64,000 nucleotides of DNA, taken from positions 372,001 through 436,000 of the forward strand of contig CAIKAD010000001.1 of the NCBI GenBank assembly GCA_903825315.1, given 5' to 3'. The position numbers and the translations under genes are program-made. The stretch comes from an uncultured Candidatus Peregrinibacteria bacterium (GTDB taxonomy: Bacteria > Patescibacteriota > Gracilibacteria > Peribacterales > Peribacteraceae). Position 1 is the stretch's first letter. Every line of letters starts with the position of its first letter. Of this stretch, positions 1 through 10,628 are shown in pieces. Under the pieces are notes generated by a model. The model was not told the origin of the DNA and ran no database searches. It saw only the letters and a program-made list of their open reading frames with translations.

Positions 1-1
1 G

Positions 2-199
2 GAGGCGGATCGTATCCTCAAACGAGGCGAGCAGCAGCTCAAGGAGGAGCGCGAGCGTGTGCTCGGCGAAGTGCAGGGCAATGTGGCGCAGATGATTGTC
101 CGCATGACGGAAAAGATCCTGGAGCGCGAGTGGTCACCGGCTGACCAAAAGAAGCGCATTGCCGACCTTACCAAAGAACTTTCCTCTTCGATGCAATGA
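2..199 (+). CDS. atpF: ATP synthase Fo subunit b, C-terminal part (partial)
   Basis: The reading frame enters from the left edge and ends in TGA at 197-199, leaving the last 65 residues. They are highly charged and helical, rich in Glu, Arg and Lys (for example LKRGEQQLKEERERVLGEVQ), as expected for the peripheral-stalk part of subunit b that links the membrane a/c part to F1. The assignment leans on context: the stop overlaps the start of the delta gene by four bases (ATGA), and alpha and gamma follow. The membrane-anchoring N-terminus lies outside the window. A b' paralogue cannot be excluded. Confidence 0.8.
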   Translation, partial: EADRILKRGEQQLKEERERVLGEVQGNVAQMIVRMTEKILEREWSPADQKKRIADLTKELSSSMQ

Positions 200-594
200 A
201 GATTTCCGCAGAAGACATTGCGCGCGCGCTTATTGAGACCTGCCAAGGGCTCACCGAGAAGCAATGCGCAGAAGCTGCGGATGCGGCGCTGGAGGCGCTC
301 CGGAAGAACGGGCTAACCCGAGCAGTTCGGACATTCCCGCGCGTTGTCAGACGGGAGATGGAGCGCCAGGGAACCGTTTTCGCGGAACTCACGACGCCTT
401 CCCATGACAGTGAAGCAGAAGGAATCCGTGCAGCTCTCGAGTCCGCCCTCAAGAAAAAAGTATCACTTTCCTGCAGGCACGATTCTTCCATTCTTGGCGG
501 CGCTATTCTGCAAGTTCGCGATGATCGCTATGACGCATCCGTGCGCGGATCCCTGTCTCGCCTTCGTCAAACACTTTCCTCATCAGTGCATTGA
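196..594 (+). CDS. atpH: ATP synthase F1 delta subunit (short)
   Basis: This 132-residue protein has the C-terminal signature of the delta/OSCP family: DSSILGGAILQVRDDRYDAS followed by VRGSLSRLRQTL, matching the family pattern of a conserved Gly-Gly strand then a basic helix. Delta joins the top of F1 to the b stalk. Usual family length is about 175-185 residues, so the N-terminal helical domain is reduced. The start overlaps the atpF stop by four bases, implying translational coupling. atpA follows after 50 bases. Order F-H-A-G is the standard bacterial one. Confidence 0.85.
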   Translation: MKISAEDIARALIETCQGLTEKQCAEAADAALEALRKNGLTRAVRTFPRVVRREMERQGTVFAELTTPSHDSEAEGIRAALESALKKKVSLSCRHDSSILGGAILQVRDDRYDASVRGSLSRLRQTLSSSVH

Positions 595-644
595 ATGCAG
601 TCTCAAGATGACTGCCCCCTCAGCATTCTATTCCCCTAACTGTT

Positions 645-2171
645 ATGTCGCTCAGTCAGTCCTTGATTAAGACGCTCGAAGATCGCATCAGTTCGTTCAA
701 GAAAGATGTGGGGCACGAGCATGTGGGCACTGTCACCGAAGTGGGTGACGGAATCGCCAAAGTCCACGGCCTCTCCCGCGTGGGATCGGCGGAAATGCTT
801 GACTTCGGCAACGGGGTCATGGGAAGCGCCTTGAACCTGGGTGAGGATGAAGTGGGGGCCATCATTCTGGGCGACTTTACCAAGATCAAGGAAGGCGACA
901 CCGTTAAAGCAACAGGTCAGATTCTCTCCGTTCCCGTGGGCGATGCACTCGTGGGACGCGTGGTGGATCCCCTCGGTGTGCCCAAGGACGGCGGACCGGC
1001 TATTCCGCATAAGCAGATGAATCCGGTGGAGAAGATCGCCCCGCGCGTCATCGAGCGCCAGGGTGTCAACACACCGCTCCAGACAGGGCTCGTAGCCATC
1101 GACTCCATGATTCCTATCGGGCGCGGACAGCGAGAACTTATCATCGGCGACCGCCAGACGGGAAAAACAGCCGTCGCCATTGATGCGATCATCAACCAGA
1201 AGGAGACGCAAAAAACCGACCGTCCCGTTACCTGTATCTACGTGGCGATCGGCCAGAAGGAATCCAAAGTTGCCAAAATTGTCGATACCCTTCGCAAGCA
1301 CGGTGCCATGGACTACACCATCGTGGTCTCGGCCGGTGCGGCGGAGCCCGCATCTCTTTCGTACATTGCCCCCTTTGCGGGGACGGCGATGGGCGAGTAT
1401 TTCCTCGACAAGGGGAAAGACGTTCTCATCGTCTACGATGACCTCTCCAAGCATGCCTGGGCGTACCGTCAAATTTCGCTGCTTTTGCGCCGTCCGCCCG
1501 GACGCGAGGCATACCCCGGCGACGTCTTCTACCTCCACTCCCGTCTCCTCGAGCGTGCGGTGTGTCTGAGCAAGGAGCGCGGCGGCGGTACCATTACGTC
1601 CCTGCCTATTATTGAGACGCAGGCAGGCGATGTGTCCGCGTACATTCCCACCAACGTCATTTCCATCACGGATGGGCAGATCTACCTGGAGTCCGATCTT
1701 TTCTATAAGGGCATTCGTCCTGCTCTCAACGTGGGCATTTCCGTATCCCGCGTCGGCTCTGCAGCCCAGCGCAAGTCTATGAAGAAAGTGGCGGGCAAGC
1801 TCAAGCTGGATCTGGCGCAGTACCGGGAACTCGCCGTGTTCGCGCAGTTCGGGTCCGACCTTGACGCAGCAACCAAGGCACAGCTGGAACGGGGCGCACG
1901 CCTGACTGAAATTCTCAAGCAGCGTCAGTTCGAACCGCTCTCAGTGGGCGAACAAGTTGCCATGATCTACGCCGGAACCAACGGGTATCTCGATAGTATT
2001 CCTGTCGTCGATATCAAGAAGTTCCAGAGCGAATTCCAGTCCTTCCTCCGTTCCAAGCACTACACGCTTCTCGAACAGCTTGGTAAGGAGCTAACGAAGG
2101 ATGCTGAGGAAGAATTGAAGAGACTACTTACGTCTTTCAAGGATGATAAGGGTTACTCTTCCTCGAAGTAG
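645..2171 (+). CDS. atpA: ATP synthase F1 alpha subunit
   Basis: This 508-residue protein has the normal alpha length. The N-terminal beta-barrel carries [17 protein letters not shown]. The P-loop is [13 protein letters not shown] at about residue 168. The Walker B region reads [18 protein letters not shown] and the family signature [17 protein letters not shown] appears as [17 protein letters not shown]. Alpha forms the non-catalytic nucleotide sites of the alpha3beta3 ring. The chosen ATG gives the usual N-terminus with an amphipathic helix ([15 protein letters not shown]). It sits in the atpFHAG operon; a 105-base gap with an inverted repeat separates it from atpG. Confidence 0.97.
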   Translation: MSLSQSLIKTLEDRISSFKKDVGHEHVGTVTEVGDGIAKVHGLSRVGSAEMLDFGNGVMGSALNLGEDEVGAIILGDFTKIKEGDTVKATGQILSVPVGDALVGRVVDPLGVPKDGGPAIPHKQMNPVEKIAPRVIERQGVNTPLQTGLVAIDSMIPIGRGQRELIIGDRQTGKTAVAIDAIINQKETQKTDRPVTCIYVAIGQKESKVAKIVDTLRKHGAMDYTIVVSAGAAEPASLSYIAPFAGTAMGEYFLDKGKDVLIVYDDLSKHAWAYRQISLLLRRPPGREAYPGDVFYLHSRLLERAVCLSKERGGGTITSLPIIETQAGDVSAYIPTNVISITDGQIYLESDLFYKGIRPALNVGISVSRVGSAAQRKSMKKVAGKLKLDLAQYRELAVFAQFGSDLDAATKAQLERGARLTEILKQRQFEPLSVGEQVAMIYAGTNGYLDSIPVVDIKKFQSEFQSFLRSKHYTLLEQLGKELTKDAEEELKRLLTSFKDDKGYSSSK

Positions 2172-2184
2172 AATTTAGAATTTG

Positions 2185-2235
2185 GTATTTGGAATTTTGG
2201 ATATCTGTAGCCTCATCATACGTAATTCCAAATAC
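2185..2235. repeat. 12-bp inverted repeat between atpA and atpG
   Basis: GTATTTGGAATT at 2185-2196 is the exact reverse complement of AATTCCAAATAC at 2224-2235, with a 27-base loop. No T-tract follows, so it is unlikely to be a simple intrinsic terminator. It could stabilise or process mRNA inside the operon and change the alpha:gamma ratio. A similar ATTTGG/CCAAAT arrangement lies at 30453-30502. Confidence 0.6.
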
Positions 2236-2276
2236 AGTATTCCAGATACTTCTCAGATTCTCTCATTACCCCCACT

Positions 2277-3203
2277 ATGGCCCGAAGTCTCCGCGATCTC
2301 AGGCGAAAGATGAAAGCCGTCTCCTCCACGCGGCAGGTGACGAAGGCCATGGAACTGATTTCTGCATCCAAGATGCGTCGGGCCGTGCAGAATGCGCAGA
2401 CGCTTCGCTACTACGCCGTCACGTCTTGGAAGATTTTGCAGCGTCTGGCCAAGATTCATCCCGAAGTCCATCCCTTCCTCAGGCCCAAGCCGGTGGAAAA
2501 GGTCCTCGCCATCCTGTTCTCCTCTGACCGTGGACAGTGCGGGAGCCTCAATGCGCAGATGTTTCGCACCGTTACGCAGTATGTGAACGGTTTGAAGTCG
2601 GTCAAAGGTTTTCAGAAGGTTGACTTCGTTGTCACCGGACGGCGCGGGCAGCAGTATTTGTCACGGACCGGCCAGAATGTTGTCGCGGCGTTCCCCGCGC
2701 TCAGCAGCCATCCTACATTCAAAGATGTTCTCCCCATCGCACGCATGGCGACGAAGGGATTCCTTGATAATACCTACGATCACGTCGTCCTTCTCTATCC
2801 GGATTTCGTTTCTCCGCTCGTCCAGGATCCCACGGTTAAAGTACTTCTCCCGTTCACGCGCACGCAGCTCAAGGACATGATCGATACTCTGGGGATGCGT
2901 CGCCGCGGGAAGGCAATTACGGAGGAAACGTCTGAGTCGGAAGTGATGGAATACAAGTTTGAACCGTCGCAGGATGAGGTGCTGGCGACGATCTTGCCGC
3001 AGCTTACGGAGATGCAGGTCTATCAGGGGGTTTTGGAAGCCGCGGCGTCCGAACATTCTGCCCGCATGGTGGCGATGCGCAACGCGACGGACAATGCAAC
3101 CTCGATCCTTGACGACCTCACGTTGACATATAACCAGACGCGACAGGAGAAAATTACGGCGGAGTTATCGGAATTGAGCGCTGCGAAGGCGGCGTTGGAT
3201 TAA
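2277..3203 (+). CDS. atpG: ATP synthase F1 gamma subunit
   Basis: This 308-residue protein forms the central rotary shaft. The N-terminal helix reads RSLRDLRRKMKAVSSTRQVT followed by KAMELISASKMRRA, the family signature. The C-terminal helix contains SEHSARMVAMRNATDNATSI, equally diagnostic. The middle is somewhat longer than in E. coli (about 287 residues). It is the last gene of the local ATP synthase group: the expected atpD (beta) and atpC (epsilon) do not follow, and a separate promoter for an unrelated gene starts within 50 bases of its stop. Confidence 0.96.
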   Translation: MARSLRDLRRKMKAVSSTRQVTKAMELISASKMRRAVQNAQTLRYYAVTSWKILQRLAKIHPEVHPFLRPKPVEKVLAILFSSDRGQCGSLNAQMFRTVTQYVNGLKSVKGFQKVDFVVTGRRGQQYLSRTGQNVVAAFPALSSHPTFKDVLPIARMATKGFLDNTYDHVVLLYPDFVSPLVQDPTVKVLLPFTRTQLKDMIDTLGMRRRGKAITEETSESEVMEYKFEPSQDEVLATILPQLTEMQVYQGVLEAAASEHSARMVAMRNATDNATSILDDLTLTYNQTRQEKITAELSELSAAKAALD

Positions 3204-3251
3204 GAGTGGAGAAATGGCTAATAAACCGAATATTTGTGTACGAATGACAAA

Positions 3252-3280
3252 TTGACGTGCAATGTAACAAATGATATACA
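3252..3280 (+). promoter_or_regulatory. sigma70-type promoter for the 3304 gene
   Basis: TTGACG at 3252-3257 is followed by a 17-base spacer and TATACA at 3275-3280, with a TG one base before the -10 (extended -10). This places the transcript start near 3287, about 17 bases before the ATG. It separates this gene from the ATP synthase operon. Confidence 0.75.
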
Positions 3281-3303
3281 TACGTCACTTTTCGTGAATA
3301 GTT

Positions 3304-3834
3304 ATGGAAAGAGAACTCCAATCATCCGGCGTTTCTGACATTGTCCTCGATCAGGTGAAAAGACCTGCTCTTGAGAAGAAGAAAGCGGAATATGCTCAGC
3401 GCATTGATCACTTTCAGGGAATGGTCCAGAACAATGTCGAGAACCTTGTAGTGCATTCACAGAATGCGGTTGATGCATTTGGCGGGAGGCAAGAGATTCC
3501 GAGAGAATTCTTGGGAGAGCATTACAATGCAGAGAATCAAAAACTCCCCACGAATAGTGTTCTCCTTGAACGATTCCAACGGCTCATGGAGGAGCGCTCC
3601 GCCGCGGCAAATGCACAGGTCGATAAGAAGTTTCAGCGCGATGCGATGTACAAGCATCTCGCTGTTACGTTACTTCTTCAAAATGGGAGGATTAGCTATG
3701 AAGAGTTGATTCAGAAATTGGTAGCCGAAGGGGAAGAAGTGGATGAAGAGACAGCGGCCAACGCTTTTCTTGTTGTGCGGAGTTACAACAACGGGGATGG
3801 TCGCTTAACTGGCGGGACGGGGCTGCCTCGATGA
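3304..3834 (+). CDS. unknown, mostly helical cytoplasmic protein
   Basis: A 176-residue protein I do not recognise. It has no signal peptide or membrane segment, few Cys, and long charged stretches (PALEKKKAEYAQRIDHFQGM, LLERFQRLMEERSAAANAQV) that suggest helices or a coiled coil. The C-terminal 60 residues (ISYEELIQKLVAEGEEVDEE) could be a small winged or helical domain. It has its own good promoter and lies in a locally AT-richer stretch after atpG. The reading frame is clean and uses codons like its neighbours, so I take it as real. Confidence 0.7.
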   Translation: MERELQSSGVSDIVLDQVKRPALEKKKAEYAQRIDHFQGMVQNNVENLVVHSQNAVDAFGGRQEIPREFLGEHYNAENQKLPTNSVLLERFQRLMEERSAAANAQVDKKFQRDAMYKHLAVTLLLQNGRISYEELIQKLVAEGEEVDEETAANAFLVVRSYNNGDGRLTGGTGLPR

Positions 3835-3888
3835 ACAGGGTGCTTTCATAGGCTCATCGAAAGACGGTGCAGTATTGATGGGGGAACA

Positions 3889-4158
3889 TCACGCCTGGTT
3901 CTTCCGTTCCTCTTCAAGAAGGACGGAATAGATTCCCCATGCAAGGCGGGTGTCTGAGCTTGCAGCGGGATCAGAGCACGTCTCCAGGATTTGGTGCATG
4001 CCTTTCCCTAGGAAGTGGCTTATCGGTGTTCCGTGCAACACCAGCTCACGGATGCGGTTTGCCATCTCAGTGACAACAGCAGGTGCCGTTTCGTAAGGAA
4101 ATAACTTCCGTTGCCGCTGCTCTGCGCGCGTCGTAAAGTCTTCGGAGAGGTGAGCCAT
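3889..4158 (-). CDS. unknown small protein
   Basis: I start this 89-residue protein at the ATG at 4156-4158 (MAHLSEDFTTRAEQRQ). An upstream in-frame TTG at 4192-4194 would add 12 residues, but that TTG is part of a TTGAAA -35 box, and the -10 TAGAAT at 4167-4172 ends eight bases before the ATG, so the ATG is almost certainly the start of a leaderless message. The protein is soluble and helix-rich (VTEMANRIRELVLHGTPISH). No family recognised. It is convergent with the 3304 gene, 55 bases apart. Confidence 0.65.
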   Translation of the reverse strand: MAHLSEDFTTRAEQRQRKLFPYETAPAVVTEMANRIRELVLHGTPISHFLGKGMHQILETCSDPAASSDTRLAWGIYSVLLEEERKNQA

Positions 4159-4166
4159 AGATGTAT

Positions 4167-4194
4167 ATTCTACTAGAGTGATGATTGGTTTCAA
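4167..4194 (-). promoter_or_regulatory. leaderless-type promoter of the 3889-4158 gene
   Basis: On the minus strand, TTGAAA (4189-4194), 16-base spacer, TAGAAT (4167-4172), then eight bases to the ATG. The predicted transcript begins at or within a base or two of the start codon. Confidence 0.7.
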
Positions 4195-4270
4195 GAATGA
4201 CTCAAAACTAGATAGTGATGCCAGGTGAGTGGTGAATCACAAGGCATTCTTCATGAATGCCGTGGTAGCG

Positions 4271-4305
4271 CAAAATAAAACCCCCTCGCACGATGGTGAG
4301 GGGGT
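4271..4305 (-). terminator. intrinsic terminator after the STAS gene
   Basis: Read on the minus strand: CCCCCTC (4281-4287 complement pair) and GAGGGGG (4298-4304) form a 7-bp GC stem with a 10-base loop, extended by an outer A-T pair, followed directly by TTTTATTTT. It lies about 120 bases downstream of the STAS gene stop. Confidence 0.8.
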
Positions 4306-4425
4306 GGAAGACAGTGCAGGGTATATTCCTGCTGGTAATCGGAGGCCAATGTGCATTCTTGGTCATCGAACATCCTTTACTTTGTTCAGGATAGTAACAG
4401 ACAGTACCACCGCTTGTGTCAGGGG

Positions 4426-4782
4426 CTACGAGATGCAAGCCAAGGTTTCTTCATCGTCGAAACGAATGTTGAAAACCTCGTCGAGCTTGGTGATGGTGAA
4501 CACCGTGTGAATTTGCTGACACATGCTACTCAATACCAATACCCCATTTGCCTTACGCACCTTTCTTTCCAGGATGATGAGCCTGTTTAAGGCTGCCGTT
4601 GAAAGGAATTCCACACCATGGAACGAGAGTACGATCTTCAAGATGCCTCTCTTTTCTATGAGTGCATACAACTCCTGCGCCAAATCCTCGACGATTGATC
4701 GATCGATGATTCGCCGACACGTGAAGTGTACCAGTACCCCTTCTTCCTGCTGCTCAATTTCGATGTACTTGTGACTGCTCAT
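4426..4782 (-). CDS. STAS-domain protein (anti-sigma-factor antagonist type)
   Basis: This 118-residue protein is a single STAS domain like SpoIIAA/RsbV. Visible are the early strand YIEIEQQEEGVLVHFT, the central strand-turn GILKIVLSFHGVEFLSTAAL (the turn that carries the phosphorylatable Ser in RsbV-type proteins), and the later strand GVLVLSSMCQQIHTVFTITK followed by LDEVFNI. Family members switch partner anti-sigma kinases by phosphorylation. Here the loop reads F-L-S-T-A-A, so S or T could accept phosphate. No kinase or phosphatase gene is adjacent. A textbook Shine-Dalgarno AAAGGAGG lies six bases before the ATG, unlike the leaderless neighbours. Confidence 0.8.
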   Translation of the reverse strand: MSSHKYIEIEQQEEGVLVHFTCRRIIDRSIVEDLAQELYALIEKRGILKIVLSFHGVEFLSTAALNRLIILERKVRKANGVLVLSSMCQQIHTVFTITKLDEVFNIRFDDEETLACIS

Positions 4783-4917
4783 ACAGTGCCTCCTTTGCTC
4801 AAGCCGGCGACGCCAAAGAACGTAAGCCCTACACCAGCGTCAATGATGATCTACCACCGGAAAACGTCAAGAACCACGAATGTGATCTGATAGTCTTGGC
4901 TTCATAAGGCCACAAAA

Positions 4918-5133
4918 TCACATATTGCTGTAAAACTGCTTCTTGCGGTTCTCCAACCGGAACTGTTCGCGCTTGAGGGCACGAATGCGTTGGAGGCGGC
5001 GCGTGAGGGGCTTTTTGCGCGTCGAACGATCGCGCAAAAGACGAGCCAGTCCCGTCTTTTGGAACTGTTTCTTGAACCGCTGTTGGAGGCGGTCACCGGA
5101 TTCGTCGCCGTGTTTAATTGCGTAAACTGCCAT
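4918..5133 (-). CDS. rpsU: 30S ribosomal protein bS21
   Basis: A 71-residue, very basic protein starting MAVYAIKHGDESGDRLQQRF and containing KKPLTRRLQRIRALKREQF, consistent with bS21. bS21 binds the 30S subunit near the 3' end of 16S rRNA, close to the anti-Shine-Dalgarno. I chose the ATG at 5131-5133 because the homologous N-terminus begins there; an upstream in-frame ATG would add 13 non-matching residues. A -10-like TACAAT lies about 23 bases upstream. No clear Shine-Dalgarno. It is a single gene divergent from gyrB. Confidence 0.85.
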   Translation of the reverse strand: MAVYAIKHGDESGDRLQQRFKKQFQKTGLARLLRDRSTRKKPLTRRLQRIRALKREQFRLENRKKQFYSNM

Positions 5134-5348
5134 GAGCTGAGGGAAAGTACAGGAATATTGTAGTGATAGCAAGAGTCCCTAGGCAGAATTCTGAATGGAG
5201 AATTATGCATGGAGACTATCCTGTCTTTCCTCAGCTCTTTCGGGCTGGGCAATTTGCTTATTATTCCTCATTCTTGGTGCTGGTTTCTCCAGAAACTGAA
5301 CAAAAAATGTGAACAATAAGATTCTTATCTGAAAGCCTAATACTTCCA

Positions 5349-7448
<2,100 letters not shown>

Positions 7449-7548
7449 TAAGAAGAACGTGGCAATTATTGCGTAGAGAGTTGGACGTGTTGTGTAGTTT
7501 CGCAAGTCTGCGTTCTTATTAATGTGTCAAACATGATACGATTGTCAC

Positions 7549-7842
7549 ATGACCACCCCCAAGATTCTTCTCGGTATAGCAGACATTGCCGTTCCCCTTG
7601 GATTCATCTTGTCGATCGTAGGATTAGCATTGAAAGGAAAGTGGAAATGGACAGCGGCAGCGGGTGTAATTTTGTTTCTGGTGAGCGTGATTATTGTGCT
7701 GCTGTGTCCCATTTGCATCAGTTGTACGGGGACGGGCTCTAACGGATCCGGGTGGGAAGGGACGTGCTGTGCTCGGTCGTGGAAACCCACCAAGAAGGTG
7801 CCGTGGTGGGATCTGGTGACCGAACCATGGCTTTGGAAATAA
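7549..7842 (+). CDS. unknown small membrane protein
   Basis: A 97-residue protein with two hydrophobic segments, about residues 6-27 (LLGIADIAVPLGFILSIVGL) and 36-56 (AAGVILFLVSVIIVLLCPIC). These form a hairpin with a short basic loop (KGKWKW). The C-terminal 40 residues are Cys- and Trp-rich (CPICISC, CC, several W), possibly metal-binding or disulfide-bonded. No family recognised. A weak TACGAT -10 lies six bases before the ATG. Confidence 0.6.
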   Translation: MTTPKILLGIADIAVPLGFILSIVGLALKGKWKWTAAAGVILFLVSVIIVLLCPICISCTGTGSNGSGWEGTCCARSWKPTKKVPWWDLVTEPWLWK

Positions 7843-8002
7843 TTCTAAGAAAGGATATGAACGCGGTCGGGTAAGGGGGGGCACTATCTGAATATTCTTG
7901 CTGTGCGAATGTCGCACTCGACAGAGGTTATGCAGAAGTCAGGAAGCCCATGGGCAGTGCGGGGTTGCCGTCCCGTGATACCGTCCGACGTCTCTACCAG
8001 GC
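7843..8002. other. non-coding gap between convergent genes
   Basis: This 160-base interval separates the 3' ends of the small membrane protein and hisS. I see no convincing gene, terminator with a T-tract, or repeat in it. Confidence 0.5.
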
Positions 8003-9352
8003 TTAGTCCTCGTCCACTTCCGCTTCTCCCATGTGGTCTTGGAGGACGTAGGTGTCCAGGTTCTTTGTGCCAAGGAGTTTAGTGACTTGCGGAATAGCCT
8101 GCTCATATTTGATTTGCTTCTGCTTGCCCGCCTTCATGTCGCGCAGAATGACGGTCCCTTCCTTCACTTCCATTTTTCCTAGGAGCAGCGTGTAGCGCGC
8201 CTCAAACTTATCCGCGAGTCTCATCTGGCTTTTGAGGCTGGCTTCGCCAAGCGCCCCGATGGTGTGCACGCCGAGCTGACGAAGTTCGGAGATGAGGGAG
8301 AGGCATTTCTTCTTAGCTTCCGGTCCCAGCTGCGCCACGAACACGTCCACCTGGTCCTTATTGGGGACAGTGACGCCTGCCTCTTTCATGTGCCAGATCA
8401 TGCGCTCCACGCCTCCTGCAAATCCCACACCGGGCGTTGGCTTACCGCCAAGGAGCTCGATCAGCCCGTCGTACCGTCCTCCGCCGCCCACGGCGTTCTG
8501 TGCGCCGGTGGACTGGTCCCAGAACTCAAACACCGTCTGGCAGTAGTAGTCCAGACCGCGCACGAGCCGGGGATTGAGAACATACTTGATGCCGAGTTCC
8601 TCCAGGTACTCCAGAAGCGTCTCGTGGAACTGCCTGCTCTCATCGCCGATGAACTGGTCGAGCGTGGGGGCGGTCTTCAGGAGGATCTGTGTGTCCTCGT
8701 TCTTGGAGTCCAGCACGCGCATGGGGTTGGTTTGCAGGCGCCTCCGGTCCTCCTCGGGAAGCTGGTGCTCTTTGCCAATGAAGAAGTCCTTCACTGCTTC
8801 GGCGTACGCTTTGCGGTTATCCGCAGTGCCGATGTTGTTCACTTGGAGCGTGAGGCGATCCAAAATCTTCACATCCTGCAGGATATTGGTGACCACATGG
8901 ATGAGCTGTGCGTCCAGGCTCGGATCCTTGAGCCCGATGATCTCCAGGTCGAACTGGTGGAACTGGCGGTAGCGGCCCTTTTGCGGACGGTCGTGACGGA
9001 AACACTGGCCGATGGCATACAGTTCTACGGGCTGCGGGAGCTGCTGCATGCCATTCTCGATGTAGGAGCGGCAAATGCCTGCGGTGAACTCCGGTCGCAG
9101 CGCGAACTCTGCTTCTTCCCCCTCCTTTTTGCTGCCTCTGACGGTGAAGAGCTCCTTTTCCACAATATCCGTATGTTCGCCGATGCCGCGCTCAAACACG
9201 CCGCGGTACTCGAACATTGGCGTATCGATGCGCTTGTATCCTGCCTGGCGGCAGCGGTGGCGCACCGCTTTTTTGATGTACGTCATGTACATGTGGTCTT
9301 CCGGCAGCACATCGTGCGTGCCTTTCGGAGTTCTAAACATGGGTTCTGCCAT
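8003..9352 (-). CDS. hisS: histidyl-tRNA synthetase
   Basis: A class II aminoacyl-tRNA synthetase of 449 residues that charges tRNA-His. Motif 1 region: FRTPKGTHDVLPEDH. Motif 2: FRHDRPQKGRYRQFHQFDLE. The His-specific signature RGLDYYCQTVFEFWD and motif 3 GGGRYDGLIELLGGKPTPGV with VERMIW are present. The C-terminal anticodon-binding domain follows. I start at the ATG at 9350-9352 because the homologous N-terminus begins there and a GAGG Shine-Dalgarno lies upstream; a longer in-frame start exists 60 bases up. The cognate tRNA-His gene is about 6 kb away at 15244. Confidence 0.95.
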   Translation of the reverse strand: MAEPMFRTPKGTHDVLPEDHMYMTYIKKAVRHRCRQAGYKRIDTPMFEYRGVFERGIGEHTDIVEKELFTVRGSKKEGEEAEFALRPEFTAGICRSYIENGMQQLPQPVELYAIGQCFRHDRPQKGRYRQFHQFDLEIIGLKDPSLDAQLIHVVTNILQDVKILDRLTLQVNNIGTADNRKAYAEAVKDFFIGKEHQLPEEDRRRLQTNPMRVLDSKNEDTQILLKTAPTLDQFIGDESRQFHETLLEYLEELGIKYVLNPRLVRGLDYYCQTVFEFWDQSTGAQNAVGGGGRYDGLIELLGGKPTPGVGFAGGVERMIWHMKEAGVTVPNKDQVDVFVAQLGPEAKKKCLSLISELRQLGVHTIGALGEASLKSQMRLADKFEARYTLLLGKMEVKEGTVILRDMKAGKQKQIKYEQAIPQVTKLLGTKNLDTYVLQDHMGEAEVDED

Positions 9353-9487
9353 AGAAACCTCATAGGGAGGCTCAAGGGAACCTAGCAGAGCAAAGGGAAT
9401 CTGACAAGACACTGATTACGGTATTTTGACGAGCGGATGCCGAGGAGAAGGTTGTAATGTTCAGTTTTTTGTACCGTCATACTGTCA

Positions 9488-10438
9488 ATGCACGCTTCTA
9501 TGAGATACGCGGTTATCGGTTTTGCAGGGCTTGGCATTGCTGCGGCGGTTCCGTTCCTTCTACAGACATGGAATAACGCACGCACTACACCCGCTTCCGC
9601 CACCCTCATCACTGCCGCTCTTGCCGATGCCAGCACGCGGAAGCAATCTGCTTTTGTGCAATGGGGGGCGTACGCCGGTGATACTCCATCGGACAGTACA
9701 AATTTTGAGGCTGCTGTTGGCAAGAAGATGGATTTGGTGGCTGTATTTATGGCAGACAGTGATCCTTTTCCGTCCCAGTTTGGTCCTACGGTACGCGATG
9801 AAGGGAAGACGCTCATAGTGTTCTGGGAACCCACCGGAAAGTCCCTGGATGACATAAATGCCAAGAAATCAGATGCCGACTTACGGAAATTTGCCACTGC
9901 GGCAAAGTCATACGGTGGTCCGGTGATTTTTGCGCCTTTCCATGAGATGAACGGCAATTGGTCATCTTGGGGAGGCACAGTGGGCAAGAACACTCCCAGA
10001 AAATTCATTACTGCATGGCGTCATGTGCATGCGTTTGTGGACAAGGTGCCCAATGTGCGGGTCGGGTGGGTCGTGAACAATCGATCGATCCCCCTACGGC
10101 GCGGGAACTCGATCGAGCTCTACTACCCGGGTGATGCCTACGTGGATTATGTGGGTGTGGATGGGTTTAACGAGGGTTCCACGTGGGAAACGTTTGATCA
10201 GACGTTCAGCGCGGCGCTTACGGCAATTCGGGTCTATCACAAGCCTGTGTACATTTTCTCCATGGCCAGCGCGGAGGGGCCGCAGAAAGCGGCATGGATT
10301 ACCGATGCGCTGGCTGTTCAAATTCCCAGCCATCCGGAGATCGTCGGATGGGTATGGTTTAATCAGGATAAAGAGAAAGACTGGCGTGTGTGGTCGGAAA
10401 AAGCGTCCCTCAGGGCGTTCCAGAAAGCAATACAATGA
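9488..10438 (+). CDS. GH26-like glycoside hydrolase, exported or membrane-anchored; nucleophile probably missing
   Basis: A 316-residue protein with an N-terminal hydrophobic anchor or signal (VIGFAGLGIAAAVPFLL, residues 9-25) and a GH26 (beta-mannanase-like) barrel. The acid/base motif is intact: VIFAPFHEMNGNWSSWGG with Glu153. The second catalytic region reads KPVYIFSMASAEGPQKAAW; in the GH26 proteins I recall, the strand ends I-A/G-E with the nucleophile Glu, but here the aligned position is Ser258. Glu263 is five residues on. It may therefore be inactive, sugar-binding only, or use another residue. Context with a deacetylase and a glycosyltransferase suggests exopolysaccharide handling. 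Confidence 0.75.
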   Translation: MHASMRYAVIGFAGLGIAAAVPFLLQTWNNARTTPASATLITAALADASTRKQSAFVQWGAYAGDTPSDSTNFEAAVGKKMDLVAVFMADSDPFPSQFGPTVRDEGKTLIVFWEPTGKSLDDINAKKSDADLRKFATAAKSYGGPVIFAPFHEMNGNWSSWGGTVGKNTPRKFITAWRHVHAFVDKVPNVRVGWVVNNRSIPLRRGNSIELYYPGDAYVDYVGVDGFNEGSTWETFDQTFSAALTAIRVYHKPVYIFSMASAEGPQKAAWITDALAVQIPSHPEIVGWVWFNQDKEKDWRVWSEKASLRAFQKAIQ

Positions 10439-10628
10439 ATGGAGTGCCATGTACAGATCAGTACTATCACTCCTATGTACGTAGATAGCGCTGATCAGCC
10501 CCTCACGATAATTCATCGTATAACACTACGCATTCAATCAAAAAAGATTACAGTACTCCCGATCTTTGGCTCCATCGGTGTTCGTGGAGAGTCTTAAGAT
10601 ATCAATCCTACATGTCAGGAGTATGCGT

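Noticed and set aside
636-1538. 300-residue minus-strand frame opposite atpA
   Set aside because: Complete overlap with atpA, which is certain; a shadow of biased codon use.
8264-9385. 373-residue plus-strand frame opposite hisS
   Set aside because: Entirely within hisS; no family signs.
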